Of a stretch of DNA of 26,023 nt, positions 1 to 6,503 are shown piece after piece; within the stretch, counting starts at the first letter, position 1; each line of letters starts with the position of its first letter. This DNA comes from CAZTII01 sp964613305 (lineage in GTDB: Bacteria > Bacillota_I > Bacilli_A > Erysipelotrichales > Erysipelotrichaceae), in the NCBI GenBank assembly GCA_964613305.1, contig CAZTII010000021.1, positions 1-26,023 on the forward strand. The letters are read 5' to 3'. The notes beneath the pieces are model-generated. The model ran no database searches, was not told where the DNA came from, and saw only the letters and a program-made list of their open reading frames with translations. Made by a program: the position numbers and the translations under genes.

Positions 1-13
1 TCTAAAAGTCTAT

Positions 14-36
14 TACCACGCGCATAGCACGTGGTA
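14..36. other. Inverted repeat of unknown role
   Basis: A 7-bp perfect inverted repeat (TACCACG at 14-20, CGTGGTA at 30-36) lies just left of the terminator at 53-77. It has no U-tract of its own. It could be the 3' part of an RNA or of a gene that lies mostly outside the window. No upstream gene can be called from the 74 bases available. Confidence 0.35.
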
Positions 37-52
37 TTTACCTTCGGCAATA

Positions 53-77
53 AAAGGAACAAACGTTCCTTTTTTTA
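53..77. terminator. Bidirectional rho-independent terminator
   Basis: An 8-bp perfect stem (AAAGGAAC at 53-60, GTTCCTTT at 65-72) with a 4-base loop. A run of T follows on the + strand, and a T-rich stretch follows on the - strand. The MATE stop codon (75-77, - strand) lies in its right flank, so it ends the rpiB-MATE operon and probably also a rightward gene outside the window. Confidence 0.8.
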
Positions 78-1433
78 GTGAGTGATATTAACGACCCATT
101 TTTCTTTCTTAATGAAATAATGACCAACAGCCATCTTAATGACATCTGATACTTGGCCAGCTACAAACAAAATAAGCAACGGTGGATGAAAACTAGAAAC
201 AACAACTAAAATAGGAACATTAATAAACCACATAATACCACTATCCATCAACAACATACTCTTCGTATCACCACCTGATCGAAGTATAAAGTAATAAATC
301 GTATTTAGTGTGTACATTGGATAACAAAAAGCCTGCATCCTTAACAACAATTGTGTCGCTTTTAATGTTTCCATACTTACTTCACTATACAAATAAGGAA
401 CAACATAGGAAGAAACAAACATCAATATAGCAAACAAAACCGATAAAAACACACCTAAACGTCTAAAATAAAAGGCATTCTCTTTTGCTGTCTCTAAATG
501 ATTTCCCCCTAGTGGCTCAGCAATTAGAATACTTGATACAACTGCCAATCCAGCAAATAAGGTAAAGAAAATATCACCAATTGTTGCCGAAATAGAATTA
601 GCCGATAACACATGATTTCCTAAGGTAGCGTATGTTTTAAACATCATCGTCATACCAAAAGACCATATTGCTTCATTAGCTACAAGAGGTACAACCGTAA
701 ACGTAATTTTTTTAGCTAAATCAAATGGAACATGAAACAATTCACCAAATGATGAAGTAAAAGGAAATTCATTAGATTGCACAATAAATACTAAAATAAG
801 CATTTCAATCAGACGTGATATTAAATAAGCAATACCGACACCAAGCATTCCTAGTTTAGGAAAACCAAAATTACCGAATAATAAACAATAATTAAGACCA
901 GTATTTACCAAAACAGTAACAAAACTAACATAAAGAGGAATTTTAGTTTCACCAATAGCACGAAGTGAAGCACTTAAAACAAGTGTAATCGCAAGTGGTA
1001 TTAATGATAAAGCAACATAGCGCATATAAATAGTAGCCAAAGCGATAATTTCCTCATTGGTTGTAATAAATGATAATAATGATGAAGAAAACACTAAAGC
1101 AACAGAAGCTAACACTAAAAATGAGACTAACGTCGTAAGCAAAAGAAAACGAAACGATTGTTTCATCTTTTCCTTATTGCCACTCCCTAAAAACTGCGAT
1201 ATAAAAATACTACCGCCACTAGCCACACCATTACCACTTAAAACAGCGACATAATAATACCGATTCACCGAAGCAACCGCACCAATGGCACTATCACCTA
1301 GTTGGCCAACCATAAGATTATCTACTAAACTAACCGAAGTAATAAGAAGTTGTTGTAAAACAAGAGGAAAACCAAGCATTAATGCTTTTTTAATAAAATC
1401 ACTACCACCAAGAAATTGAGTAATTTTTCGCAC
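75..1433 (-). CDS. MATE-family multidrug/cation antiporter
   Basis: A 452-residue polytopic membrane protein that fits the MATE (MatE, DinF/NorM-like) family in length and in its about 12 hydrophobic segments arranged as two repeated halves. The N-terminal half has the typical opening with PLVLQQL near residues 22-28 and VDNLMVGQLGDSAIGA at about 37-52. Members exchange Na+ or H+ for cationic drugs or metabolites across the cytoplasmic membrane; the substrate cannot be read from sequence. The start is GTG: an AGAGGA ribosome site lies six bases upstream and overlaps the end of rpiB. Only two bases separate the genes, so they are co-transcribed. What an exporter does beside a sugar-phosphate isomerase is not evident. 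Family call is firm, substrate unknown. Confidence 0.9.
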   Translation of the reverse strand: MRKITQFLGGSDFIKKALMLGFPLVLQQLLITSVSLVDNLMVGQLGDSAIGAVASVNRYYYVAVLSGNGVASGGSIFISQFLGSGNKEKMKQSFRFLLLTTLVSFLVLASVALVFSSSLLSFITTNEEIIALATIYMRYVALSLIPLAITLVLSASLRAIGETKIPLYVSFVTVLVNTGLNYCLLFGNFGFPKLGMLGVGIAYLISRLIEMLILVFIVQSNEFPFTSSFGELFHVPFDLAKKITFTVVPLVANEAIWSFGMTMMFKTYATLGNHVLSANSISATIGDIFFTLFAGLAVVSSILIAEPLGGNHLETAKENAFYFRRLGVFLSVLFAILMFVSSYVVPYLYSEVSMETLKATQLLLRMQAFCYPMYTLNTIYYFILRSGGDTKSMLLMDSGIMWFINVPILVVVSSFHPPLLILFVAGQVSDVIKMAVGHYFIKKEKWVVNITH

Positions 1434-1435
1434 AA

Positions 1436-1879
1436 TTATCCTCTATTTTCAATATCCGTAATCATCGCTACACGTTCTGCATGACGACCACCTTCAAACT
1501 CAGCAAACAGCCATGAATCAACAATCATTTTCGCTAGTTCCGAACCGACAACACGCGATCCAAAAGCAATAATATTCGCATTATTGTGTTGTTTCGATAA
1601 TTTCGCTGAATATGGTTCTGAACAAACACAAGCACGAATTCCTTTCACTTTATTAGCCGCAAGTGAAATTCCAACACCTGTACCACAAATTAAGATACCA
1701 CCATCAATCTCTTTATTAACAATAGCACGCGCTACTTTCTCTCCATAGATAGGATAAGCGGAACTACTAGTTTCCGTCGTTCCATAATGAACAACCTCAA
1801 CTCCCTGCTTTTCTAAATGAGCAATTATTTCTTTTACTAACAATGTAGCAGTATGATCATTTCCAATTCCAATTTTCAT
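1436..1879 (-). CDS. rpiB: Ribose-5-phosphate isomerase B (RpiB/LacAB family)
   Basis: 147 residues, the usual family length. Interconverts ribose 5-phosphate and ribulose 5-phosphate in the pentose phosphate pathway. Visible marks are the N-terminal GNDHTA phosphate/sugar-binding segment (residues 5-10), the ICGTGVGISLAANK loop holding the catalytic-base cysteine near residue 66, and the SKQHNNANI histidine motif. A longer frame reaches 1921, but the ATG at 1879 is preferred because it gives the family N-terminus (MKIGIG) and has a GGAGGG site about seven bases upstream. First gene of an operon with the MATE exporter. Related LacA/LacB or allose-6-phosphate isomerases cannot be fully excluded, but no galactose or allose genes are nearby. 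Confidence 0.9.
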   Translation of the reverse strand: MKIGIGNDHTATLLVKEIIAHLEKQGVEVVHYGTTETSSSAYPIYGEKVARAIVNKEIDGGILICGTGVGISLAANKVKGIRACVCSEPYSAKLSKQHNNANIIAFGSRVVGSELAKMIVDSWLFAEFEGGRHAERVAMITDIENRG

Positions 1880-1918
1880 ATTTTTCCCTCCAACTAATAA
1901 AATACAACATAACTTTAC

Positions 1919-1930
1919 CATAATATTATG
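1919..1930. promoter_or_regulatory. Perfect 12-bp palindrome, putative operator (copy 1)
   Basis: CATAATATTATG is a perfect palindrome in the intergenic region between divergent rpiB and the ECF S-component gene. The identical 12-mer, with the next three bases also shared (TAT), recurs at 8238-8249 in front of the ECF ATPase operon. On the - strand it overlaps a weak possible rpiB -10 (AATATT at 1922-1927, with TTGTAA at 1945-1950 as -35). It lies about 53 bp upstream of the -10 proposed for the S-component gene. No regulator gene in the window is clearly linked to it. Confidence 0.5.
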
Positions 1931-1961
1931 TATTCTACTAGTATTTACAATTTATTTTACC

Positions 1962-1989
1962 TTCACTTTATTTAAGTTTATGCTACAAT
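1962..1989 (+). promoter_or_regulatory. Promoter of the ECF S-component gene
   Basis: Extended -10 TGcTACAAT (TG at 1981-1982, TACAAT at 1984-1989) with a weak -35 TTCACT at 1962-1967, 16-base spacer. The transcript would have a leader of about 25 bases with an AAAGGGA ribosome site ahead of the ATG at 2019. The short leader leaves no room for a riboswitch. Confidence 0.55.
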
Positions 1990-2018
1990 AAATACATACT
2001 TTAAAGAAAGGGATAGTT

Positions 2019-2567
2019 ATGACAAAAAAATCTTTATTTAGTACAAAAACAATCGTTGCAACAGGGGTGGGAGCAGCATTGTTCATGGTTTTATTCATGT
2101 ATGTAAAAGTTCCATCACCAATTCCAGAAACAAATCTTCAAATCGCATATGGAGTATCAGCATTTCTAGGAGCACTATTTGGACCAGTTTGTGGCTTTCT
2201 AGTAGCATTTATCGGACACGCATTAAACGACTTAAGCTACGGTTCATTATGGTGGAGTTGGATTATCGCTTCTGGTGTAGCATCAGGAATTGGCGGTATC
2301 GCATTCTACTTAATCGATCTTGAAAAAGGCGAATTTGGTTTAAAAGAAATTATCAAATTCTGTACAGTAAACATTATCGGAAATGCCATCGCTTGGATTT
2401 TAGTAGCACCTATTTTAGACATTGTCATCTATAGCGAACCAATCAATGTCGTATTCGCCCAAGGATTTCTAGCATTTGCATTAGACTCCTTATGCAGTTG
2501 TGTTGTCGGTGGTTTCTTAGCAAGCGCTTATGCAGCAACACGCACTAAAAAAGGTTCATTATCGTAA
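2019..2567 (+). CDS. ECF transporter S component, UPF0397 family
   Basis: A 182-residue membrane protein with five to six hydrophobic segments. It matches the UPF0397 family in its N-terminal STKTIVATGVGAALF (residues 8-22), the VPSP turn near 31-34, the GPVCGFLVAFIGHALND segment and the following SYGSLWWSWIIASG. UPF0397 proteins are substrate-binding S subunits of energy-coupling factor importers, usually encoded next to a fused ECF ATPase and an EcfT. Here those partners are at 8273-10805, separated by the purine operon, but they share a palindromic element with this gene. Databases often label the family a riboflavin transporter; no FMN riboswitch is present and the substrate is open. Transcribed alone, ending at its own terminator. 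Given the purine and SAM-hydrolase context, a nucleoside- or purine-like substrate is a possibility, but this is inference. Confidence 0.85.
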   Translation: MTKKSLFSTKTIVATGVGAALFMVLFMYVKVPSPIPETNLQIAYGVSAFLGALFGPVCGFLVAFIGHALNDLSYGSLWWSWIIASGVASGIGGIAFYLIDLEKGEFGLKEIIKFCTVNIIGNAIAWILVAPILDIVIYSEPINVVFAQGFLAFALDSLCSCVVGGFLASAYAATRTKKGSLS

Positions 2568-2574
2568 GTACTAC

Positions 2575-2598
2575 AAAGGATAGAAATATCCTTTTTTT
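2575..2598 (+). terminator. Rho-independent terminator after the S-component gene
   Basis: Perfect 8-bp stem AAAGGATA (2575-2582) and TATCCTTT (2587-2594), GAAA tetraloop, T-run through 2598. It separates the S component from the purine operon transcriptionally. Confidence 0.9.
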
Positions 2599-2661
2599 AT
2601 TTAGTGAACAGATTATATCTAGCTTATACATCTATATTTTACTAAAAGTCGCTTTCTTTCC

Positions 2662-2690
2662 TTGAAACAAAAAGTTAAGTATGATACAGT
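2662..2690 (+). promoter_or_regulatory. Promoter of the purine-riboswitch operon
   Basis: -35 TTGAAA (2662-2667), 17-base spacer, extended -10 TGaTACAGT (TACAGT at 2685-2690). Transcription would start near 2697, immediately upstream of the riboswitch. Good match to a housekeeping promoter. Confidence 0.8.
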
Positions 2691-2713
2691 AGTACGGTAT
2701 TTCAATCGCCTTA

Positions 2714-2780
2714 TATCGTATATGACGCAAATATGGTGCGTACGTCTCTACCTGAAACCGTAAATTTCAGACTATGATAG
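2714..2780 (+). promoter_or_regulatory. Purine riboswitch aptamer, guanine class
   Basis: All parts of the purine aptamer can be placed. P1 is 2714-2720 with 2773-2779 (seven pairs, one G-U). P2 core is ACGCA 2725-2729 with TGCGT 2737-2741. L2 is AATATGG at 2730-2736. J2/3 is GTCTCTAC at 2744-2751, keeping the ligand-contacting U (2749). P3 is CTGAAA 2752-2757 with TTTCAG 2765-2770. L3 is CCGTAAA at 2758-2764, able to make the usual L2-L3 kissing contact. J3/1 is A-C at 2771-2772. The specificity base equivalent to xpt position 74 is C (2772), which pairs with guanine, hypoxanthine or xanthine; adenine switches carry U here. It governs the importer and adenine deaminase operon that starts at 2836. 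Confidence 0.93.
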
Positions 2781-2816
2781 AAGACCTTTTTAAGGGCTTT
2801 CTAAACCCTTTTTTTT
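2778..2816 (+). terminator. Riboswitch expression platform: antiterminator and terminator
   Basis: Two exclusive hairpins can be drawn. The terminator pairs AAGGG (2792-2796) with CCCTT (2806-2810), extended by TT-AA inside across a bulged C, followed by T 2811-2816. The antiterminator pairs 2778-2788 with 2793-2803 (TAGAA with TTCTA, a G-U, one mismatch, then CC with GG, U-G and U-A). It consumes both the 5' arm of the terminator and two bases of the 3' strand of P1. Ligand binding locks P1, frees AAGGG and favours termination, so guanine or hypoxanthine should switch the operon off. Confidence 0.8.
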
Positions 2817-2835
2817 CATTTACAAGGAGATTTCC

Positions 2836-3660
2836 ATGAATAAAAAAAATTTGATACTATTATTTTTACCTACTACTATCTTACTTATTTTTACCCTCTT
2901 TATCCCCTTATTATCCATCATTCTACCAGGTTTTTCCATTAATAATTACGTCAAGTTCTTTCTTGATCCATATCATCAAGTAATATTAATGAGAACAATC
3001 AATATATCCTTAATCACTACAATTATAACAATTATATTCGGTTTACCAACCGCATTCTACATCAGTCAGTTAACTGGAAAAATGAAAACGGTACTCACTA
3101 TTTTAGTACTATTTCCATTATTGACAAATTCAGTAATTCGATCATACATATGGATTAATATTTTAGGTAAAAATGGCGCAATCAATTCCTTATTATTATC
3201 ATTACACATCATTAAAGAACCACTATCCTTATTATATACTGACTTTGCCATCGTTGTTGGTCTAGTCTACTTATTTCTACCACTTATGATTACTACGTTA
3301 CAAGGAGTATTAGAACACATCGATAATGATATACTACTTGCCAGTAATACCCTTGGGGCAAGTCAACTACAAACATTTATAAAAATAGTATGTCCTCTAT
3401 CCATCCCTGGCTTATTAATTGGAGCAATCCTTGTTTTCACCGGAAGCTTCACCGCATACACAACACCACAATTACTTGGAGGAAATACTTCTCTAGTAAT
3501 GAGTACCTTCATCAATCAAAAAGCACTAGTATTAGGTGATTGGCAAGGCGCAAGCATTGTCAGTACCATTATGATCATGATTACTCTACTAGTAACCATC
3601 GCATTTAATACCATCAGTAAAAAAATCAATAAGGCAGGTGAAGTCAATGAAAACGCCTAA
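2836..3660 (+). CDS. ABC importer permease, PotB-like; probable purine importer
   Basis: 274 residues with about six membrane segments, typical of the first permease of spermidine/putrescine-type (PotB/PotH) ABC importers. The cytoplasmic EAA coupling loop is visible as LLASNTLGASQLQTF in the C-terminal half, where the ATPase docks. An AAGGAG site seven bases upstream fixes the ATG start. First gene of an operon with a second permease, ATPase, lipoprotein and adenine deaminase, all behind a guanine-class riboswitch. Established: this permease fold carries small solutes delivered by a PotD-like receptor. Inference: the riboswitch and deaminase indicate that the solute is a purine base or nucleoside rather than a polyamine. 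For this reason no pot symbol is assigned. Confidence 0.88.
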   Translation: MNKKNLILLFLPTTILLIFTLFIPLLSIILPGFSINNYVKFFLDPYHQVILMRTINISLITTIITIIFGLPTAFYISQLTGKMKTVLTILVLFPLLTNSVIRSYIWINILGKNGAINSLLLSLHIIKEPLSLLYTDFAIVVGLVYLFLPLMITTLQGVLEHIDNDILLASNTLGASQLQTFIKIVCPLSIPGLLIGAILVFTGSFTAYTTPQLLGGNTSLVMSTFINQKALVLGDWQGASIVSTIMIMITLLVTIAFNTISKKINKAGEVNENA

Positions 3661-4420
3661 AAGTTTTAAAGCGTTAGTCTACGCTGTACTACTATTTCTA
3701 TTAGTACCACTACTATTAATGATTGTAACAGCCTTTAATTCCAGTAGTGCGGTAAGCTTCCATATTAAAGGAATTACGTTAAAATGGTTTATTAAAGCAC
3801 TATCATCAAAAAGCTTTATGAAAGCACTAAAACTAAGTTTCAATATTTCCATCATCGCAACCATCATTTCCTTATTTATTGGAATTCCCGTTGCCTATGG
3901 ATTATGGAAATATCCTAAAAAATGGCTAAAAGATTTCTTTTTATCCTCAACCTTTATTCCAACAATGGTCATCAGTTATGCTTTATTCAATCTACTCATT
4001 CTACAATTAAAATTACAACTATTTACATCCCTAGTCATCGCTCACTTAATAGTGACACTACCATATATCATTCGCATTATCAGTGCATCATTAAGTCAAT
4101 TTGATCAAAGTATCGAAGAAGTAAGTTGGACTCTAGGAATGAATAAATTCACAACATTTATAACCATTATCATTCCAAACATTAAAGGTGGTATTATTTC
4201 AAGCTTTATCCTAGCATTCATCAATTCATTTAATAACTACCCCATTTCAATGTTTCTAACAGGACCTGGTATTAATACATTACCAATCGCCATCTTAGAC
4301 TTCGTTGAATACAACTATGATCCAACAGTAAGTGCTATTTCCGTATTATTAATGGCAATGACCTTAATCATTATGCTCATCGTAGAAAAAACCCTAGGGT
4401 TAAATCGTTTGAAAGGATAA
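3647..4420 (+). CDS. ABC importer permease, PotC-like; probable purine importer
   Basis: 257 residues from the ATG at 3647, with six membrane segments and an EAA loop (IEEVSWTLGMNKFTTF) as in PotC/PotI. The frame also has a GTG at 3638, but that codon is part of the AGGTGA ribosome site (3636-3641) that serves the ATG five bases further on, so 3647 is chosen. The gene begins inside the end of the first permease gene (stop at 3658-3660), a 14-base overlap that implies translational coupling and equal dosage of the two permeases. It forms the second half of the membrane channel. The substrate argument is the one given for the riboswitch and the lipoprotein. Family placement is firm, substrate inferred. 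Confidence 0.88.
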   Translation: MKTPKSFKALVYAVLLFLLVPLLLMIVTAFNSSSAVSFHIKGITLKWFIKALSSKSFMKALKLSFNISIIATIISLFIGIPVAYGLWKYPKKWLKDFFLSSTFIPTMVISYALFNLLILQLKLQLFTSLVIAHLIVTLPYIIRIISASLSQFDQSIEEVSWTLGMNKFTTFITIIIPNIKGGIISSFILAFINSFNNYPISMFLTGPGINTLPIAILDFVEYNYDPTVSAISVLLMAMTLIIMLIVEKTLGLNRLKG

Positions 4421-4423
4421 ACT

Positions 4424-5452
4424 ATGTCATACGTAAAATTAGAAAATATCGGTGTATCATACGCCAATCAACAATCTGTATTAAAAAACTTTAACCTATC
4501 CATCCAACAAGGAGAATTTATTTCTTTACTTGGTCCTTCAGGATGTGGAAAAACAACTACTTTACGTGTAATGGCAGGATTAATCCAAGCCAATGAAGGA
4601 AAATTCATTGTCGATGGCAATGATTTAACTAAAACACCAGTAGAAAAAAGACAATTTGGATTAGTGTTTCAATCCTATGCTTTATTCCCTCATTACACTG
4701 TTTTTGAAAATATTGCCTTTGGTTTAAAACTCAGAAAAGTAAATAAAGAAGAAATTCAGCAACGTGTCGCAAACATGATCAATCTATGCGATTTAAGTGG
4801 TTTCGAAAATAGATATCCAAATCAATTATCCGGTGGTCAACGTCAACGTGTCGCCTTAGCTAGAGCAATGGTCATTGAACCAAAACTATTACTATTAGAT
4901 GAACCATTAAGCAACTTAGATGCCAAACTACGTTTACAAATGCGTATCGAAATTAAAAAAATTCATCAAAAGTTAAAAACAACAACTCTATTTGTAACTC
5001 ACGACCAAGAAGAATGTTTCTCCATCAGTGATAAAGTAGCAATTATGAATAAAGGAATTATTGAACAATTTGATACACCACAAGCAATCTATGAAAATCC
5101 AGCAACAGAATTTGTTGCACGATTTATCGGTTATCAAAATTTTATCCCAGTTCAATCAGTAATCAACAACAAAGCGCAAATTACTAACGATTGTTATTTA
5201 ACTACCAAACAATCGTATATCGATAAAAAATTCATCACTATTCGCCCTGACAACATCAGTTTCGCCGATAGTATGAAAGAAAACTGCATCAAAGGAACCA
5301 TCGAAGTTAAAACCTATTTAGGCCGTGGTTGGCAATACATCGTCAATACTGACTTTGGTCAACTCACAGTTAATGATACATCGCCAGCACCACGACTTGA
5401 AAAGGAAAATTGTATTTTGTATTTAGATCCACAAAAAATCACAATGGTTTAA
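4424..5452 (+). CDS. ABC importer ATPase, PotA-like; probable purine importer
   Basis: 342 residues: a nucleotide-binding domain followed by a C-terminal TOBE-type regulatory domain, the normal PotA/MalK-group layout. Walker A GPSGCGKT is at 37-44, the Q-loop is in VFQSYALFPHYTV, the signature is LSGGQRQR, Walker B is LLLLDEPLSNLDA and the switch histidine is in FVTHDQEE. It powers import through the two permeases just upstream; the gap is three bases with an AAAGGA site. No key residue is missing. The C-terminal 100 residues are less conserved than the ATPase core, as usual in this group, and give no substrate clue. Confidence 0.92.
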   Translation: MSYVKLENIGVSYANQQSVLKNFNLSIQQGEFISLLGPSGCGKTTTLRVMAGLIQANEGKFIVDGNDLTKTPVEKRQFGLVFQSYALFPHYTVFENIAFGLKLRKVNKEEIQQRVANMINLCDLSGFENRYPNQLSGGQRQRVALARAMVIEPKLLLLDEPLSNLDAKLRLQMRIEIKKIHQKLKTTTLFVTHDQEECFSISDKVAIMNKGIIEQFDTPQAIYENPATEFVARFIGYQNFIPVQSVINNKAQITNDCYLTTKQSYIDKKFITIRPDNISFADSMKENCIKGTIEVKTYLGRGWQYIVNTDFGQLTVNDTSPAPRLEKENCILYLDPQKITMV

Positions 5453-5468
5453 GAAAGGGAAAGAAATC

Positions 5469-6503
5469 ATGAAAAAATTAGTAACACTTTGCTTAGCACT
5501 ACTAGTATTAACAAGCTGCGGAAGTAAAACAGAAGAAAAAGCAGAAGTAAAACCAGAAGAAAAGAAAACACTAACTGTATCAACTTGGGGATTATCACAA
5601 GATACTCTTGAAGCTGAAGTATTCGGTCCATTTGAAAAAGATGCGAACTGTGACATCGTTTTAGACTTAGGAAACGCTAATGACCGTTACACTAAATTCT
5701 CAAGCAATGCCAACAGTGGCATCGACGTAATCGAATTATCACAAATTGCTGCATCAAAAGGACAAGAAGCAGGTCTATTTGAAGAAATCGATTATTCAAA
5801 ATTAAGCAATGCTAAAGACTTATTAGAAGCATTAAAACCACTTGTTGATGCAAAACAAGGTCCAGCTTACACAATCAACTCATTAGTAATCGTTGTTGAC
5901 CCAGAAAAATGTACAACAGAAATCACTGATTACGCTGATTTATGGAAAGCTGAATTAGCTAATTCAATCGCAATTCCAGATATTACATCAACATTCGGTC
6001 CACATACAGTATACGTAGCAAAAGACTTCAACAAAGGAAACGATCCATTTGAAGCATTAGCTGCATTAAAACCAAACATCGTAAAATCATATTCAAAATC
6101 AAGTGACATCGCAAACATGTTCACAAACAAAGAAGTAAGCGTTGCTCTAGTAGGAGATTTCGCCCTTCCATTAATCTTAGCAGGCAATCCAAATGTGAAA
6201 GTAATTTTCCCAACAAGTGGTGCATATGCTAACTTCAATACAATCAACATCAACAAAAACAGCGCTAACAAAGAATTAGCATACAAATACATCGACTACC
6301 GTATCAGCCAAACATTACAAACAATCACTGCAGCAAAAATGAATGAAGCACCTACAAACACTACTGTTAAATTAGAAGGTGAAGTAGCACAAAACAAAAC
6401 ATATGGCGAACACGCTACAAACTTAAAAACACTTGACTTTACCGAAGTGAATAAAGTTCTTCCTGAATGGATTGATAGTTGGAATAGAGTAGTAAACAAC
6501 TAA
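5469..6503 (+). CDS. Substrate-binding lipoprotein of the PotD-like importer
   Basis: 344 residues. Signal peptide with lipobox LTSC, lipidated Cys17, then a charged linker rich in Glu/Lys to about residue 34 and a periplasmic-binding-protein fold (SBP_bac_8/PotD type) opening with TLTVSTWG. It would capture the solute outside the membrane and hand it to the two permeases. By-eye alignment to E. coli PotD, from memory, places PotD Trp255-Met-Asp257 (polyamine amine contacts) against Asn255-Phe256-Asn257 here, losing both the aromatic and the acidic ligand. That fits an uncharged ligand such as a purine better than a polyamine, but the alignment is not computed. Located between the ATPase and adenine deaminase genes; its stop overlaps the deaminase start. 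Confidence 0.88.
   Translation: MKKLVTLCLALLVLTSCGSKTEEKAEVKPEEKKTLTVSTWGLSQDTLEAEVFGPFEKDANCDIVLDLGNANDRYTKFSSNANSGIDVIELSQIAASKGQEAGLFEEIDYSKLSNAKDLLEALKPLVDAKQGPAYTINSLVIVVDPEKCTTEITDYADLWKAELANSIAIPDITSTFGPHTVYVAKDFNKGNDPFEALAALKPNIVKSYSKSSDIANMFTNKEVSVALVGDFALPLILAGNPNVKVIFPTSGAYANFNTININKNSANKELAYKYIDYRISQTLQTITAAKMNEAPTNTTVKLEGEVAQNKTYGEHATNLKTLDFTEVNKVLPEWIDSWNRVVNN

Noticed and set aside
1..80. Possible 3' end of a rightward gene at the left edge
   Set aside because: One frame is open from the edge to 80, but it runs through the terminator and another stops at 27. Too short to identify either.
1931..2018. Riboswitch (FMN, TPP or purine) upstream of the ECF S component
   Set aside because: The leader downstream of the likely promoter is about 25 bases and no aptamer core was found in the whole interval.
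2714..2780. Adenine or 2'-deoxyguanosine riboswitch
   Set aside because: The specificity base is C (2772), not U, so not adenine. J2/3 keeps the U at 2749 and the standard L2/L3 loops, unlike the Mesoplasma deoxyguanosine type.
5930..6292. 120-codon open frame on the - strand inside the receptor lipoprotein gene
   Set aside because: Antisense shadow of a well-supported gene; no ribosome site and no recognisable protein features.
2836..6503. Spermidine/putrescine importer potABCD
   Set aside because: Homology supports the transporter type, but the guanine-class riboswitch, the adenine deaminase and the apparent loss of PotD amine-contact residues argue against polyamines. Symbols withheld.
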